A DNA stretch of 64,000 bases from Capnocytophaga sp. (GTDB lineage Bacteria; Bacteroidota; Bacteroidia; Flavobacteriales; Flavobacteriaceae). Shown piece after piece: positions 17,521-26,896 of this stretch; the stretch's first letter is position 1; every line of letters starts with the position of its first letter. The notes under the pieces were generated by a model, which saw only the letters and a program-made list of their open reading frames with translations, had not been told where the DNA came from and searched no databases. The position numbers and the translations under genes are program-made. The DNA lies in assembly GCA_030530525.1 (NCBI GenBank), contig JAUMUT010000004.1, positions 1 through 64,000 of the forward strand, read 5' to 3'.

Positions 17521-17676
17521 ATGAGACTATTGATGATTATCCTTTACGCTTCGGTGTTTTTGTTTTCTTTGTATCAAATAATATTCTTAAAAGGAAACTA
17601 TGTATTCATCGTGGCGCTTCTTATTTCTTTTTTTAGATTGATAATCTTACTGTTACAAAAAAAAGACAATAAATAA
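17521..17676 (+). CDS. 51-aa hydrophobic membrane protein
   Basis: A short frame encodes MRLLMIILYASVFLFSL..., a 51-aa protein with two hydrophobic segments (about 1-20 and 27-45) split by a short polar turn (LKGNY) and a basic tail QKKDNK. Its stop codon TAA directly abuts the ATG of the CNNM/CorC gene at 17677, and a promoter lies upstream. I do not recognise a family. Tight spacing between lptC and the CNNM gene suggests it is real and co-translated with the latter. Confidence 0.65.
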   Translation: MRLLMIILYASVFLFSLYQIIFLKGNYVFIVALLISFFRLIILLLQKKDNK

Positions 17677-18930
17677 ATGGAATATCCTATATATATATCG
17701 GTTATAATTATCTTAATAACTTTAACACTTTCGGCTTTCTTTTCAGGAATGGAAATTGCTTATGTCTCTTCTAATAAAGTTCAGTTAGAAATAGAGAAAA
17801 AGCAAGGCGGATTTATAGGTAATATTTTAGAAAAATTAACACAAAAACCATCTAAATTTATCGCCACAATGCTTGTTGGAAACAATATTGTATTGGTGGT
17901 CTATGGGTTTGAGATGGGAAAGGTAATAATTGATTTTCTGCCTATTTCTTTCCATAATATTTTATGGCAAACAATGATTTCTACGGTAATTATTGTAATG
18001 ACAGGAGAGTTTTTACCTAAGGTGTTTTTTCAAATTTATGCTAATAAATTGTTAAAAATACTTAGTCCTTTTGCGTATTTTTTCTATTTTATTTTTTCTC
18101 CTATTTCCAATTTTATAATTTGGATAACCGATACTGTTTTGCGTATTTTCTTTAAAACCAAAGGCGATACCAATCATTTCACATTTACAAAAACGGAATT
18201 GGAAGATTATATTTCAGAGCAAATTGAGAATATGCCAGCAACGAACGAAATGGACTCCGAAGTGCATATTTTCCAAAATGCTTTGGGCTTTTCACAAGTA
18301 AAAGCTCGTGATGTTATGAAGCCACGAACCGAAATTGTAGCCATAAATATAGAAGAAAGTATAGAAAAGTTAAAAGAGTTGTTTATTTTAACAAAATTTT
18401 CTAAAATTATTGTTTATCAGGAAAATATTGATGATATAGTTGGATATGTTCATTCGTTTGAACTTTTTAAAAATCCTCAGAAAATAAAGGATATTCTTCG
18501 GCAAGTAGTAAGTGTGCCAGAAACTATTTATGCTTCAAAAGTTTTGGATATTTTAACAAAAAAACATCAAAGTTTGGCCGTTGTTTTTGACGAATACGGA
18601 GGAACATCTGGGGTAATATCTTTGGAAGATATTGTGGAAGAACTTTTTGGCGAAATAGAAGACGAACACGACAAAACTATTTTAAAAGAACTTCAAATTT
18701 CTGAAAAAGAATATGTTTTTTCTGCTCGGTTAGAGGTAGATTATTTGAATGAAAAATATCGTTTAGAGCTTCCTGAAAGTGAAAATTACGAAACCTTAGG
18801 AGGCTTGGTTGTGGATATTTCAGAGTCTATTCCTCAAAAAGAGGAGCAAGTATGTATAGAAGGCTATCGCTTTTTAGTAGAGGAAGTAGCTGAAAATAAA
18901 ATACTTACGATAAGAATATTTGTTGAATAA
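17677..18930 (+). CDS. CNNM/CorC hemolysin-family membrane protein
   Basis: Inner-membrane protein of 417 aa with a CNNM membrane domain (about 1-190; AFFSGMEIAYVSSNKVQLE), a pair of CBS domains (about 205-325; KARDVMKPRTEIVAI, VVFDEYGGTSGVISLEDIVEELFGEI) and a CorC_HlyC domain at the C-terminus. The family is linked to Mg/Co export, and GldE, a paralogue, to gliding. Without gldD, ssb or mutY nearby, GldE is not assumed. Lies directly after the 51-aa gene. Confidence 0.85.
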   Translation: MEYPIYISVIIILITLTLSAFFSGMEIAYVSSNKVQLEIEKKQGGFIGNILEKLTQKPSKFIATMLVGNNIVLVVYGFEMGKVIIDFLPISFHNILWQTMISTVIIVMTGEFLPKVFFQIYANKLLKILSPFAYFFYFIFSPISNFIIWITDTVLRIFFKTKGDTNHFTFTKTELEDYISEQIENMPATNEMDSEVHIFQNALGFSQVKARDVMKPRTEIVAINIEESIEKLKELFILTKFSKIIVYQENIDDIVGYVHSFELFKNPQKIKDILRQVVSVPETIYASKVLDILTKKHQSLAVVFDEYGGTSGVISLEDIVEELFGEIEDEHDKTILKELQISEKEYVFSARLEVDYLNEKYRLELPESENYETLGGLVVDISESIPQKEEQVCIEGYRFLVEEVAENKILTIRIFVE

Positions 18931-19022
18931 AAAAAATAAGGCAAAAGCTAAAAAATATTTTCTTAATTGAGAAAAAAATAGTATTTTCGCCTTTTGAAAA
19001 AAAGAAAGTAAATTAAATAAAA

Positions 19023-21149
19023 ATGGCAGTTCTTGAAAAAATCAGAAAACGAACTTTTTTCCTAATCCTTGTTATAGGATTGGCACTTTTTGCATTTGTA
19101 ATTTCAGGTGTTTTTGACAGAGGTAATGGTAACATTCCTACCGATGTCGGTTCTGTAAATGGTGACAAAATACCATATAGTGTTTTTTCCGCACAAGTTG
19201 AAAATACAAATCGTAATATGGGCGGAGCATCAGGTATTGGCTCTATGTACATTGTAAATATGCTTTGGCAACAAATGGTACAAGGCAAAATTTTAGACCA
19301 ACAATTTGAAAAATTAGGAATTATTATTGGTAAAGACCAAGTTTTGGCTATTATAGCACAATCCCCAGCTATAACGCAAGACCCTCAGTTCCAGAATGCT
19401 AACGGAGCGTTTGACCCTAATAAATTTGCTCAATTTATAGCAGCTTTAAAAACTACTAACCCAGCAGGATATAGCCAATGGCAAGTGCAAGAACAATCTC
19501 TTGTAGAAAGTGCTAAGCGCGATGTGTATCTTTCTCTTGTTCGTGCAGGGCTTGGAGCAACTGCCGCAGAAGGCGAAATGTCTTACCACCAAGAGGCTGA
19601 TAAAGTGGATATTAAATATGTAACACTTCCTTACAGTTCTATTGAAGATAAAGATATTTCTATTTCTGATGAAGAAATAAAAAATTATGTTAATAAACAT
19701 AAAAAAGATTTTGAACAAAAAGATATGCGTAATATTCAGTTTGTTATGCTAAAAGAAGAAGCATCACAAGCTGATAAAGACGAAATTAAAGCAAGTTTAT
19801 CTGCACTAAATCAGCCACGAGTAGTGTATAATAAAACTACCCATTCTGATGAAACTTTATTAGGTTTTAACAAAATGGAAGCTAATAAAGTGCCAGAATT
19901 TGTTAATGAAAATTCAGATGTACCTTATGATAGTTTGTATGTTAGCAAAGAAAGATTGCCTATTTCCGTAGCGGACCAATTATATGATATGCCAATTGGT
20001 GATGTTTTTGGTCCTTATGAAGACGGACAAACTTACAAATTATCACGAATGATGAATAAAGTAGCGAATGCCGAAGTAAGAGCAAGTCATATTTTGGTAG
20101 CTTACGAAGGTTCTTTGCCTTCCAATTCTAGCATTGTTCGTAGTAAAGAGGAAGCAAAAACCAAAGCAGAAGATATTTTAGCCAAAGTACGTGCAGGCGA
20201 AGATTTCTCTAAATTGGCAAGTGAAAATTCTGATGATATTTCTAATGCAAATAATGGAGGAGACCTTAATTTCTTCTCTCGCGGAATGATGGTTCCTGCA
20301 TTCAATAATTATGTTTTTTCTCATAAAATTGGTGATGTGGGGCTTGTAGAAACTAATTTTGGCTTTCACATCGTAAAAGTTACAGACCAAAAAGAAGGCG
20401 TACAATTAGCTACTATCGTTCGTAATATAGAGCCTTCTGATGCTACTCGTAATGAAATTTTTAATAAAATTGCAAAATTTGAGTTAGATGTAACGCACAA
20501 TCCTACTAAATTTGTAGAATTAGCAAACGAAGCATCTCTTTCTGTTCTTCCAGCAGATAATTTACAAGAATTATCCGAAGATATTCCAGGACTTGGTGCA
20601 AATCGTGGTTTGGTTCGTTGGTTATTCAATAAAGAAACCAAAGTAGGTGATGTACAACGATTTGATATTAAAGACGGATTGGTTGTGGCTCAATTAACTA
20701 AAAAAATTGAAAAAGGATTGGCTTCTGTTGCTGATGCTCGTTCTGTTGTAGCTCCTATTTTAATAAAAGAGAAAAAAGCAAAACAACTTGCTGAAAAAAT
20801 GAAGGGCAATACCTTAGACGAAATAGCAAATGCCATAGGACAACAAAATATTAGATTAGGAGAGGGGCTTACTATCAAAAATCCAATCTTGATTGGGGAA
20901 GGAAGAGAGCCAAACGTAGTAGGAGTAGCTTTTGCACTTGAACCAAATAAACTTTCTAAAACCATTGAAGGAGAAAACGGAGTATATGTAATAGAAGTTA
21001 CTAAAAAAGAAACAGCTCCTGCGTTGCCAAACTATGGAAGTTATGCCAATGCGCTTCGTTCAATGAAATTAAATAGAACAGCGCAAGATTTATTTACAGC
21101 TTTGGAAGAGTCTGCTGATATTGAAGACAACAGAGTTCTTTTCTATTAA
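19023..21149 (+). CDS. ppiD: periplasmic peptidyl-prolyl isomerase, PpiD/SurA type
   Basis: Membrane-anchored folding factor of 708 aa that should assist outer-membrane and secreted protein folding. It has one N-terminal membrane anchor (about 13-31), a SurA-like chaperone region, and a parvulin PPIase domain (about 340-450; RASHILVAYEG, GEDFSKLASENSDD, GGDLNFFSRGMMVPAF, FGFHIVKV). A second, weaker rotamase-like region follows. Single gene with a terminator after it. PpiD naming follows the domain layout; close one-to-one orthology with the E. coli protein is not implied. Confidence 0.85.
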   Translation: MAVLEKIRKRTFFLILVIGLALFAFVISGVFDRGNGNIPTDVGSVNGDKIPYSVFSAQVENTNRNMGGASGIGSMYIVNMLWQQMVQGKILDQQFEKLGIIIGKDQVLAIIAQSPAITQDPQFQNANGAFDPNKFAQFIAALKTTNPAGYSQWQVQEQSLVESAKRDVYLSLVRAGLGATAAEGEMSYHQEADKVDIKYVTLPYSSIEDKDISISDEEIKNYVNKHKKDFEQKDMRNIQFVMLKEEASQADKDEIKASLSALNQPRVVYNKTTHSDETLLGFNKMEANKVPEFVNENSDVPYDSLYVSKERLPISVADQLYDMPIGDVFGPYEDGQTYKLSRMMNKVANAEVRASHILVAYEGSLPSNSSIVRSKEEAKTKAEDILAKVRAGEDFSKLASENSDDISNANNGGDLNFFSRGMMVPAFNNYVFSHKIGDVGLVETNFGFHIVKVTDQKEGVQLATIVRNIEPSDATRNEIFNKIAKFELDVTHNPTKFVELANEASLSVLPADNLQELSEDIPGLGANRGLVRWLFNKETKVGDVQRFDIKDGLVVAQLTKKIEKGLASVADARSVVAPILIKEKKAKQLAEKMKGNTLDEIANAIGQQNIRLGEGLTIKNPILIGEGREPNVVGVAFALEPNKLSKTIEGENGVYVIEVTKKETAPALPNYGSYANALRSMKLNRTAQDLFTALEESADIEDNRVLFY

Positions 21150-21188
21150 AAGATGAATAAGTTTTCATTGCATTTAATTTAATTTTTT

Positions 21189-21225
21189 AAACTCTAATTA
21201 GATTTTCTGATTAGAGTTTTTCTTT
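21189..21225 (+). terminator. terminator of ppiD
   Basis: A 14-bp hairpin (AAACTCTAATTAGA / TCTGATTAGAGTTT) with a T-rich tail, 40 nt after the ppiD stop. Confidence 0.85.
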
Positions 21226-21233
21226 TATAAATT

Positions 21234-21272
21234 CATAAAAAAAGTACCAAAAAATTACTCTTGGTACTTTCT
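21234..21272 (-). terminator. terminator of fabI
   Basis: Hairpin AAGTACCAA / TTGGTACTT with a T-rich tail on the minus strand, about 20 nt after the fabI stop. It sits next to the ppiD terminator, so the two convergent genes have separate terminators. Confidence 0.85.
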
Positions 21273-21289
21273 TTTTTTATTTTGTAAAA

Positions 21290-22099
21290 TTACTTTTTAA
21301 AGGCTTCAACAACTTCTTGTGTTACACCAACATTAGAAAAACCTCCGTCGTGGAAAAGATTTTGCATAGTTACTTTTCTGGTAAGGTCAGAGAAAAGAGT
21401 AACGGTGTAGTCTGCACATTCTTGTGCAGAGGCATTGCCAAGTGGCGACATTTTTTCCGCATAAGAGATAAATCCGTCAAAACCTTTTACACCTTGTCCA
21501 GCTGTGGTAGGCGTTGGCGATTGAGAAATAGTGTTAATACGCACTTTTTTGTCTTTACCAAAGAAATAACCAAAACTACGCGCTATGGACTCTAAATATG
21601 CCTTATTATCAGCCATATCATTATAATCTGGGAAAGTACGTTGTGCAGCTATGTAAGTTAAAGCTACAATGCTTCCCCATTCGTTCATTGCATCATTTTT
21701 ATAAAGAGTTTGGCATACTTTATGGAAAGAAAGTGCTGAAACGTCCCAACCTTTATAAGAAAAATCATAATTTGACTCTGTATAAGGGATATTTTTGCGT
21801 ACATTTACAGACATTCCGATAGAATGAAGCACAAAATCCAGTTTTCCACCCAAAATTTCCATTGCTTTGGCTACCAAGTTTTGCAAATCATCCATATTGG
21901 TAGCATCAGCAGGAATTATTTCCGCTCCTGTTTTCTCTGCCAATTCGTTTATTTTTCCCATACGCATAGCAATTGGGGCATTGGTAAGTACAAATTTACC
22001 TCCTTCTTGATGCACGCGCTCAGCGGTTTTCCACGCAATAGAATTTTCATCCAAAGCACCAAATATAATACCTCTTTTACCTTTTAATAAATTGTACAT
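21290..22099 (-). CDS. fabI: enoyl-[acyl-carrier-protein] reductase (NADH)
   Basis: Performs the last reduction in each fatty-acid elongation cycle. The 269-aa SDR-type protein has the FabI nucleotide loop GALDENSIAWKTAERV, the Asp-region DATNMDDLQ, the catalytic Tyr-x6-Lys pair in YNDMADNKAYLE (about 156-163) and the substrate loop SPTPTTAGQGVKGFDGF. Single gene with a consensus promoter. It complements fabF and acpP encoded 30 kb away. Confidence 0.93.
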   Translation of the reverse strand: MYNLLKGKRGIIFGALDENSIAWKTAERVHQEGGKFVLTNAPIAMRMGKINELAEKTGAEIIPADATNMDDLQNLVAKAMEILGGKLDFVLHSIGMSVNVRKNIPYTESNYDFSYKGWDVSALSFHKVCQTLYKNDAMNEWGSIVALTYIAAQRTFPDYNDMADNKAYLESIARSFGYFFGKDKKVRINTISQSPTPTTAGQGVKGFDGFISYAEKMSPLGNASAQECADYTVTLFSDLTRKVTMQNLFHDGGFSNVGVTQEVVEAFKK

Positions 22100-22125
22100 A
22101 AATTTCTTTTTTTAATTGAGTTACG

Positions 22126-22155
22126 CAAAGATAAGGATTTTATTAGGATTATCAA
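22126..22155 (-). promoter_or_regulatory. fabI promoter
   Basis: Minus-strand TTG, 19 nt, TATCTTTG, placing the transcript start about 22 nt before the fabI ATG. Confidence 0.75.
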
Positions 22156-22271
22156 TAAAAAAATAAAAAATTAGTTCTAAAAATGATGAAAATATAAATA
22201 ACTAATTGAAAATCAAATAAATATAATATTAAAAATAGTTGTATATTTGCCAATTATAACAATAAAAAAAT

Positions 22272-25127
22272 ATGAAATATTCTCTCTTCTTTGATTTTTC
22301 TTATGATTCTGATTTTCAGTTGTTTTTGCCAAATACTTATATTGCCATACAAAAGAATAATTTTTGGTATTTTTTTAAAAAAGCAACTGATGAAGTTTTG
22401 AAAAGTCTTTCCTTATCATTATCTAATGAACAAAATGAGATAATATTTCTTATAAATAGTCTTCAAAATCCTATTTTATTAGAGAAATATATAAAAAAAG
22501 AAACAACAATATACGAAATTTATAAAAATAAAGAGAAAAAAAAGTATATTCAGCAACAAATAGAAGAAAAAACAGCTCAAATTTTAGAAAAAATCATTGA
22601 AAAAAACTTTTTTATAACCGTAAACTATAAAAAAGAAGATGTTTTAGATAAACAATTCTTGAAAATAACAAAAAAAGAGCTATCTGTTTCTTTAACTTTT
22701 GAAAAAATAACAGATGGTATTTTCTATCGCTTACTTTTATGGGAAAATACAGAAAAAATTATTCCTCAAAAGAATACTATTATTTTGTTAAATAATGAAA
22801 AATCTTGGCTTGTACTAAATGGTAAATTACTGAAAATAAGCAATATAAAATTGCAACCTATTCAGCCTTTTTTAGAAAAAGATGAAATTTTTATTCCTGA
22901 AAAAATTATTCCTCAATATTTTGATAAATTTCTTAAAGAAATAATAAAAAAAGTAGAAATTACAACAATAGGCTTTGATATTATTCAAAAAAATGAAATT
23001 GTAGGAGCTAAATTAAAATATATTTACGATTTTTTTACTAATCATTATAAAATTTATATAGAATTCGATTATAATGGCTATTATTTTTATAGTAATCAGG
23101 CTAAAAAAGAACAATCAAATTTAAAAATTGAAGAAAATAATACCATAAAAATAGATTATTATAAGAGAAATTTAGCAGAAGAAGCAAAAAAATACCAAAT
23201 TTTAGAAAATTTAGGTTTTATTAATGAAGATGGAAATTTTTCAATAAAAGAAAATTATCCTTTTGCAAGTTGTTTTTATTTGTTGAAAAATAAAGAAAAT
23301 TTACTTAAATTAGGTTTTTTTATAGAAAATTTAGAAATAGAAAGAAAAAAAGTGAATATAGAACCTTTTTCTCTTTCATTTAATGAAACAACAGAGAAAA
23401 ATGATTGGTTTGATTTGCATATAAAAGTGAAAATAGGTGAAAATTCCTTTGTTTTTTCTGAATTTATCAAAAATATTAAGGAAAATAATCCTATTTTTGA
23501 GCTTCCTGATGGGGAAATATTTATTATTCCGCAAGAATGGTTTAGTAAATATGAAAAAATAGCGAAATTTAGCAAAATATCAAATGAAAAATTACAAATT
23601 CCTAAAAATAATTATGCTCTTTTGGAAGAATTACCAGAAATAAAACCAAAAACATTGGTTAAAGAGGTAAATTATGTAGCTTCTCCTAACTTAAAAACTA
23701 CTTTACGACCTTATCAGGAAGAAGGGGTAAAGTGGCTTTTGGAGCACTATTATAATGGTATGGGGGCTTGTTTGGCTGATGATATGGGATTAGGAAAAAC
23801 GCTACAAACAATAGCTTTATTGGTAGATATTCACGATAAATTGCCTGAAAACCTTATAGAAAACCCTACAAATCTTTTTGAAATAGGACAAAAACAGAAA
23901 GAAATGCTAAAAATATTGATTATTTTGCCTTCTTCCTTAGTTTTTAATTGGTATGATGAAGTAAAACGCTTTGCTCCTCAGTTTAAATGCACTCAATATA
24001 TAGGAAATAATAGAAAAATAAAGGCAAAACGGCTACTTAATTACGATATTGTCTTAACAAGTTACCCAATTGTTGCAAAAGATGCTGAAATTCTTCAAAA
24101 ATATGAATTTAGATATATTATTTTAGATGAAAGCCAGCGAATAAAAAATAAAAATTCACAAATTTTTAAGATAATAAATTCTTTAAATGCAAAAAATAGA
24201 ATTTCTCTTAGTGGAACACCGATAGAAAATTCTTTGTCAGACCTTTGGGCGCAAATGCAATTTATTAATCCTAATATTTTAGGAAATTTTAATCATTTTT
24301 CTAAATATTTTAAGATAGAAATAGAGAAAAAGCACAATCCTTTGGTATTAGAAGAATTAAAAACGATTATAAGTCCTTTTCTTTTAAGAAGAACTAAATT
24401 ACAGGTAATCAAAGACTTACCAGAAATTGAGGAACAAATAGCTTATTGCGAACTTTCCGAAGAACAAGCGAAATGGTACGAAAGTGAAAAATCTAAAATA
24501 CGTAACCAATTGTTATTCATTGATTTAGAAACAGATAGAGTTAGCGCATTGAATATGCTTACAAAACTTCGGCAAATTAGCAATCACCCAAAGTTATTAG
24601 ATAAAGATAGTAAAATAGCATCAGGAAAATATGAAGAAGTGATAAATTATTTTGAATTACTTTTGCAAACAGAACAAAAAGCATTGATTTTCAGTAGTTT
24701 TGTATCTCATCTTTCTATTTATGAACAATGGTGCAAAGAGAATAAGATAAAATACGCAACTTTAACAGGAGAAACACCAACGGCAAATAGAAAAGCGGAA
24801 GTAGAAAAATTTCAAAAGGATAAAAATGTTAAATTTTTCTTTATTTCTCTTAAAGCAGGTGAAGTAGGGTTAAATCTTACATCGGCTTCTTATGTTTTTT
24901 TACTTGACCCTTGGTGGAATCCGTTTTCAGAACGACAAGCAATAGCGAGAGCACACCGATTAGGGCAAGAAAATAAAGTAAATGTAGTTCGTTTTGTGAG
25001 TAAAAATACAATTGAAGAGAAAATAATTAAGTTACAGCAACAAAAAACAGAACTTTCTCAAAATATTATAGAAGAAAATACAATAATAAATGATATTTTG
25101 GTAAATTTAAACCAGATTTTGGATTAA
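22272..25127 (+). CDS. SNF2-family DEAD/DEAH-type helicase
   Basis: DNA-translocating ATPase of the SNF2/Rad54 type, 951 aa. The first 440 residues are a lysine- and isoleucine-rich extension of unknown fold. The helicase core starts near residue 470: Walker A in DDMGLGKTLQT (about 501-511), motif II LDESQRIKN (about 618) with DESQ in place of DEAH, SGTPIENSLSDLW (motif III), and the C-terminal RecA lobe with GEVGLNLTSASYVFLLDPWW and QAIARAHRLGQ. A TATATTTG element precedes it. Single gene, convergent with the SpoU gene. It resembles orphan bacterial SNF2 proteins; no restriction or defence partner is adjacent. Confidence 0.85.
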   Translation: MKYSLFFDFSYDSDFQLFLPNTYIAIQKNNFWYFFKKATDEVLKSLSLSLSNEQNEIIFLINSLQNPILLEKYIKKETTIYEIYKNKEKKKYIQQQIEEKTAQILEKIIEKNFFITVNYKKEDVLDKQFLKITKKELSVSLTFEKITDGIFYRLLLWENTEKIIPQKNTIILLNNEKSWLVLNGKLLKISNIKLQPIQPFLEKDEIFIPEKIIPQYFDKFLKEIIKKVEITTIGFDIIQKNEIVGAKLKYIYDFFTNHYKIYIEFDYNGYYFYSNQAKKEQSNLKIEENNTIKIDYYKRNLAEEAKKYQILENLGFINEDGNFSIKENYPFASCFYLLKNKENLLKLGFFIENLEIERKKVNIEPFSLSFNETTEKNDWFDLHIKVKIGENSFVFSEFIKNIKENNPIFELPDGEIFIIPQEWFSKYEKIAKFSKISNEKLQIPKNNYALLEELPEIKPKTLVKEVNYVASPNLKTTLRPYQEEGVKWLLEHYYNGMGACLADDMGLGKTLQTIALLVDIHDKLPENLIENPTNLFEIGQKQKEMLKILIILPSSLVFNWYDEVKRFAPQFKCTQYIGNNRKIKAKRLLNYDIVLTSYPIVAKDAEILQKYEFRYIILDESQRIKNKNSQIFKIINSLNAKNRISLSGTPIENSLSDLWAQMQFINPNILGNFNHFSKYFKIEIEKKHNPLVLEELKTIISPFLLRRTKLQVIKDLPEIEEQIAYCELSEEQAKWYESEKSKIRNQLLFIDLETDRVSALNMLTKLRQISNHPKLLDKDSKIASGKYEEVINYFELLLQTEQKALIFSSFVSHLSIYEQWCKENKIKYATLTGETPTANRKAEVEKFQKDKNVKFFFISLKAGEVGLNLTSASYVFLLDPWWNPFSERQAIARAHRLGQENKVNVVRFVSKNTIEEKIIKLQQQKTELSQNIIEENTIINDILVNLNQILD

Positions 25128-25139
25128 AAATAATAAAAA

Positions 25140-25943
25140 TCAGGAAAAACCTCTCTGTCTTTTGGCTTCAAAAGTAATAATAGCAGCTGCAACAGATACA
25201 TTCATAGAATCAATAACACCACTCATAGGAATAATTATATTCTGTGTAGAATTTTTTAGCCATTCTTTGGATAGTCCTGTATCTTCTGTACCTACAACAA
25301 TAGCAGAGCGTTGTATATAGGAAATAGTTTGATATTCTACCGAAGCAGATAACGCAGCACAAAAAACGTTAAAATTATTGTTTTTTAGGAAATTAATAAT
25401 TTCTGATGTAGAACCTATTCCTATTGGAATAGTAAAAATACAACCCACGCTAGACCTTATGATATTAGGGTTATAAAGGTCTGTTTTTGGATTGGCAATA
25501 ATAACGGCATCTAACCCTGCGGCATCAGCTGTACGAAGCAAAGCTCCAATATTTCCTGGTTTTTCAGGAGCTTCCGCTACTAAAATAAGAGGATTTTCTT
25601 TCTTGAAAATAATATTTTCTAAAGAATGATTTTTAGATTTGGCAAGTGCCAAAATTCCTTCGGTAGAACTGCGATAACTTAATTTTTCATAGACTTCGGA
25701 AGATATTTCTATAATCTCTATATTTTCGTTTTTAGTAGAAATTATAGAAAAAAAATCTTTTTCAGAAATAATATTTTTATTAAAAAAAATAGTTTCTATT
25801 TCATAATTTCCAGCCAAAGCCAAACGAATTTCGCGCAAACCTTCTATAAGGAAATGTCCTGTTTTTTTTCGGTTGCGAGATTTTTCGTTTAAGAAAATTA
25901 ATTCTTTTACGAAAGAATTTTGGGTACTTGTTATTACTTTCAT
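25140..25943 (-). CDS. TrmH/SpoU-family RNA 2'-O-methyltransferase
   Basis: SAM-dependent RNA ribose methyltransferase of 267 aa. An N-terminal substrate-binding domain (about 1-95; KSRNRKKTGHFLIEGLREIRLA) precedes the knotted SPOUT domain with PEKPGNIGALLRTADAAG, the middle motif VIRSSVGCIFTIP-like and the C-terminal IPMSGVIDSMNVSVAAAI. It follows panC by one base. Which RNA it modifies (23S or tRNA) cannot be read from sequence. Confidence 0.88.
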   Translation of the reverse strand: MKVITSTQNSFVKELIFLNEKSRNRKKTGHFLIEGLREIRLALAGNYEIETIFFNKNIISEKDFFSIISTKNENIEIIEISSEVYEKLSYRSSTEGILALAKSKNHSLENIIFKKENPLILVAEAPEKPGNIGALLRTADAAGLDAVIIANPKTDLYNPNIIRSSVGCIFTIPIGIGSTSEIINFLKNNNFNVFCAALSASVEYQTISYIQRSAIVVGTEDTGLSKEWLKNSTQNIIIPMSGVIDSMNVSVAAAIITFEAKRQRGFS

Positions 25944-25944
25944 A

Positions 25945-26793
25945 TTAGTTTAAAGCGATATTATCAATCAAACGAACCCCATCAACATATACGGCAATGA
26001 AAGCTCTGTAATTAGAATTTGCCTCTTTTTCGTTAGCAAGTTCTAATTTTTCGGCATCTACAATGGTAAAATATTCCAATTGGAAGTCGTTGTTTTTGTT
26101 AAATTTTTGTTTAATTTCCTTTTCTATTTCTGCTATACTATGAGTCGGGAATAAAGATTTAGCATCTTGCAAAGCCTTATAAATAATATCTGCTTGCGCT
26201 CTTTTTTCAGGGCTTAGCCTTTCATTTCGTGAGCTCATAGCCAATCCGTTAGCTTCTCTGATGATAGGACAAGGTATGATATTTACTGAGATTTTGGCTT
26301 GCTTCACCATACTTTTAATTATCAAAATTTGCTGATAATCTTTTTCCCCAAAATATGCATTGGTAGGACGAACAATTTCTAATAATTTTTTAACAATTGT
26401 ACCTACACCATCAAAATGTCCAGGGCGAAAAGCTCCTTCCATTACTTTGTCAATACCTTCAAAATCAAATACTTCTGAGGAAATATTTCCGTCATAAATA
26501 TCTTCTGCTGTTGGTGCAAAAATGATAATATCTTCACTAACAGATTTTATTTTTTCTATATCGGCTTCCAGTGTTCGGGGATATTTTTCTAAATCTTCAA
26601 TATTGTTAAATTGCGTTGGATTAACAAAAATACTGATAACAGAAATTTCATTTTCGTTCAAAGATTTTTTTATTAAGGACAAATGCCCATTGTGCAAAGC
26701 TCCCATAGTAGGAACAAATCCGATAGTTTTTTTTCCAAAGATATAAGGTTCTAAATAGTTTTCAAGTTCTAATTTTTTGTTAAAAATTTTCAT
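25945..26793 (-). CDS. panC: pantoate--beta-alanine ligase
   Basis: Makes pantothenate from pantoate, beta-alanine and ATP, the step before the CoA route completed by CoaE. The 282-aa protein has the HIGH-like motif HNGHLSLI, FVNPTQF, the pantoate site LEGAFRPGHFDGVGT-type motif (here MEGAFRPGHFDGV), FGEKDYQQ and the KMSKS-like SSRNERLS. It is divergent from the GlgA-like gene, an arrangement conserved in flavobacteria, and followed closely by the SpoU gene. Confidence 0.93.
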   Translation of the reverse strand: MKIFNKKLELENYLEPYIFGKKTIGFVPTMGALHNGHLSLIKKSLNENEISVISIFVNPTQFNNIEDLEKYPRTLEADIEKIKSVSEDIIIFAPTAEDIYDGNISSEVFDFEGIDKVMEGAFRPGHFDGVGTIVKKLLEIVRPTNAYFGEKDYQQILIIKSMVKQAKISVNIIPCPIIREANGLAMSSRNERLSPEKRAQADIIYKALQDAKSLFPTHSIAEIEKEIKQKFNKNNDFQLEYFTIVDAEKLELANEKEANSNYRAFIAVYVDGVRLIDNIALN

Positions 26794-26896
26794 TTTTATA
26801 GGAATTAAGAGATTGCAAAATTAAAAAAAAATATGCATATATCGTTATTTTTTTGTAATTTTGTACCTGAAAAACTAAATAAAAATAAGTCACTTT

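Noticed and set aside
17677-18930. CNNM/CorC protein as GldE
   Set aside because: Domains fit, but GldE is usually next to gldD, ssb and mutY, none of which are here. A general name is safer.
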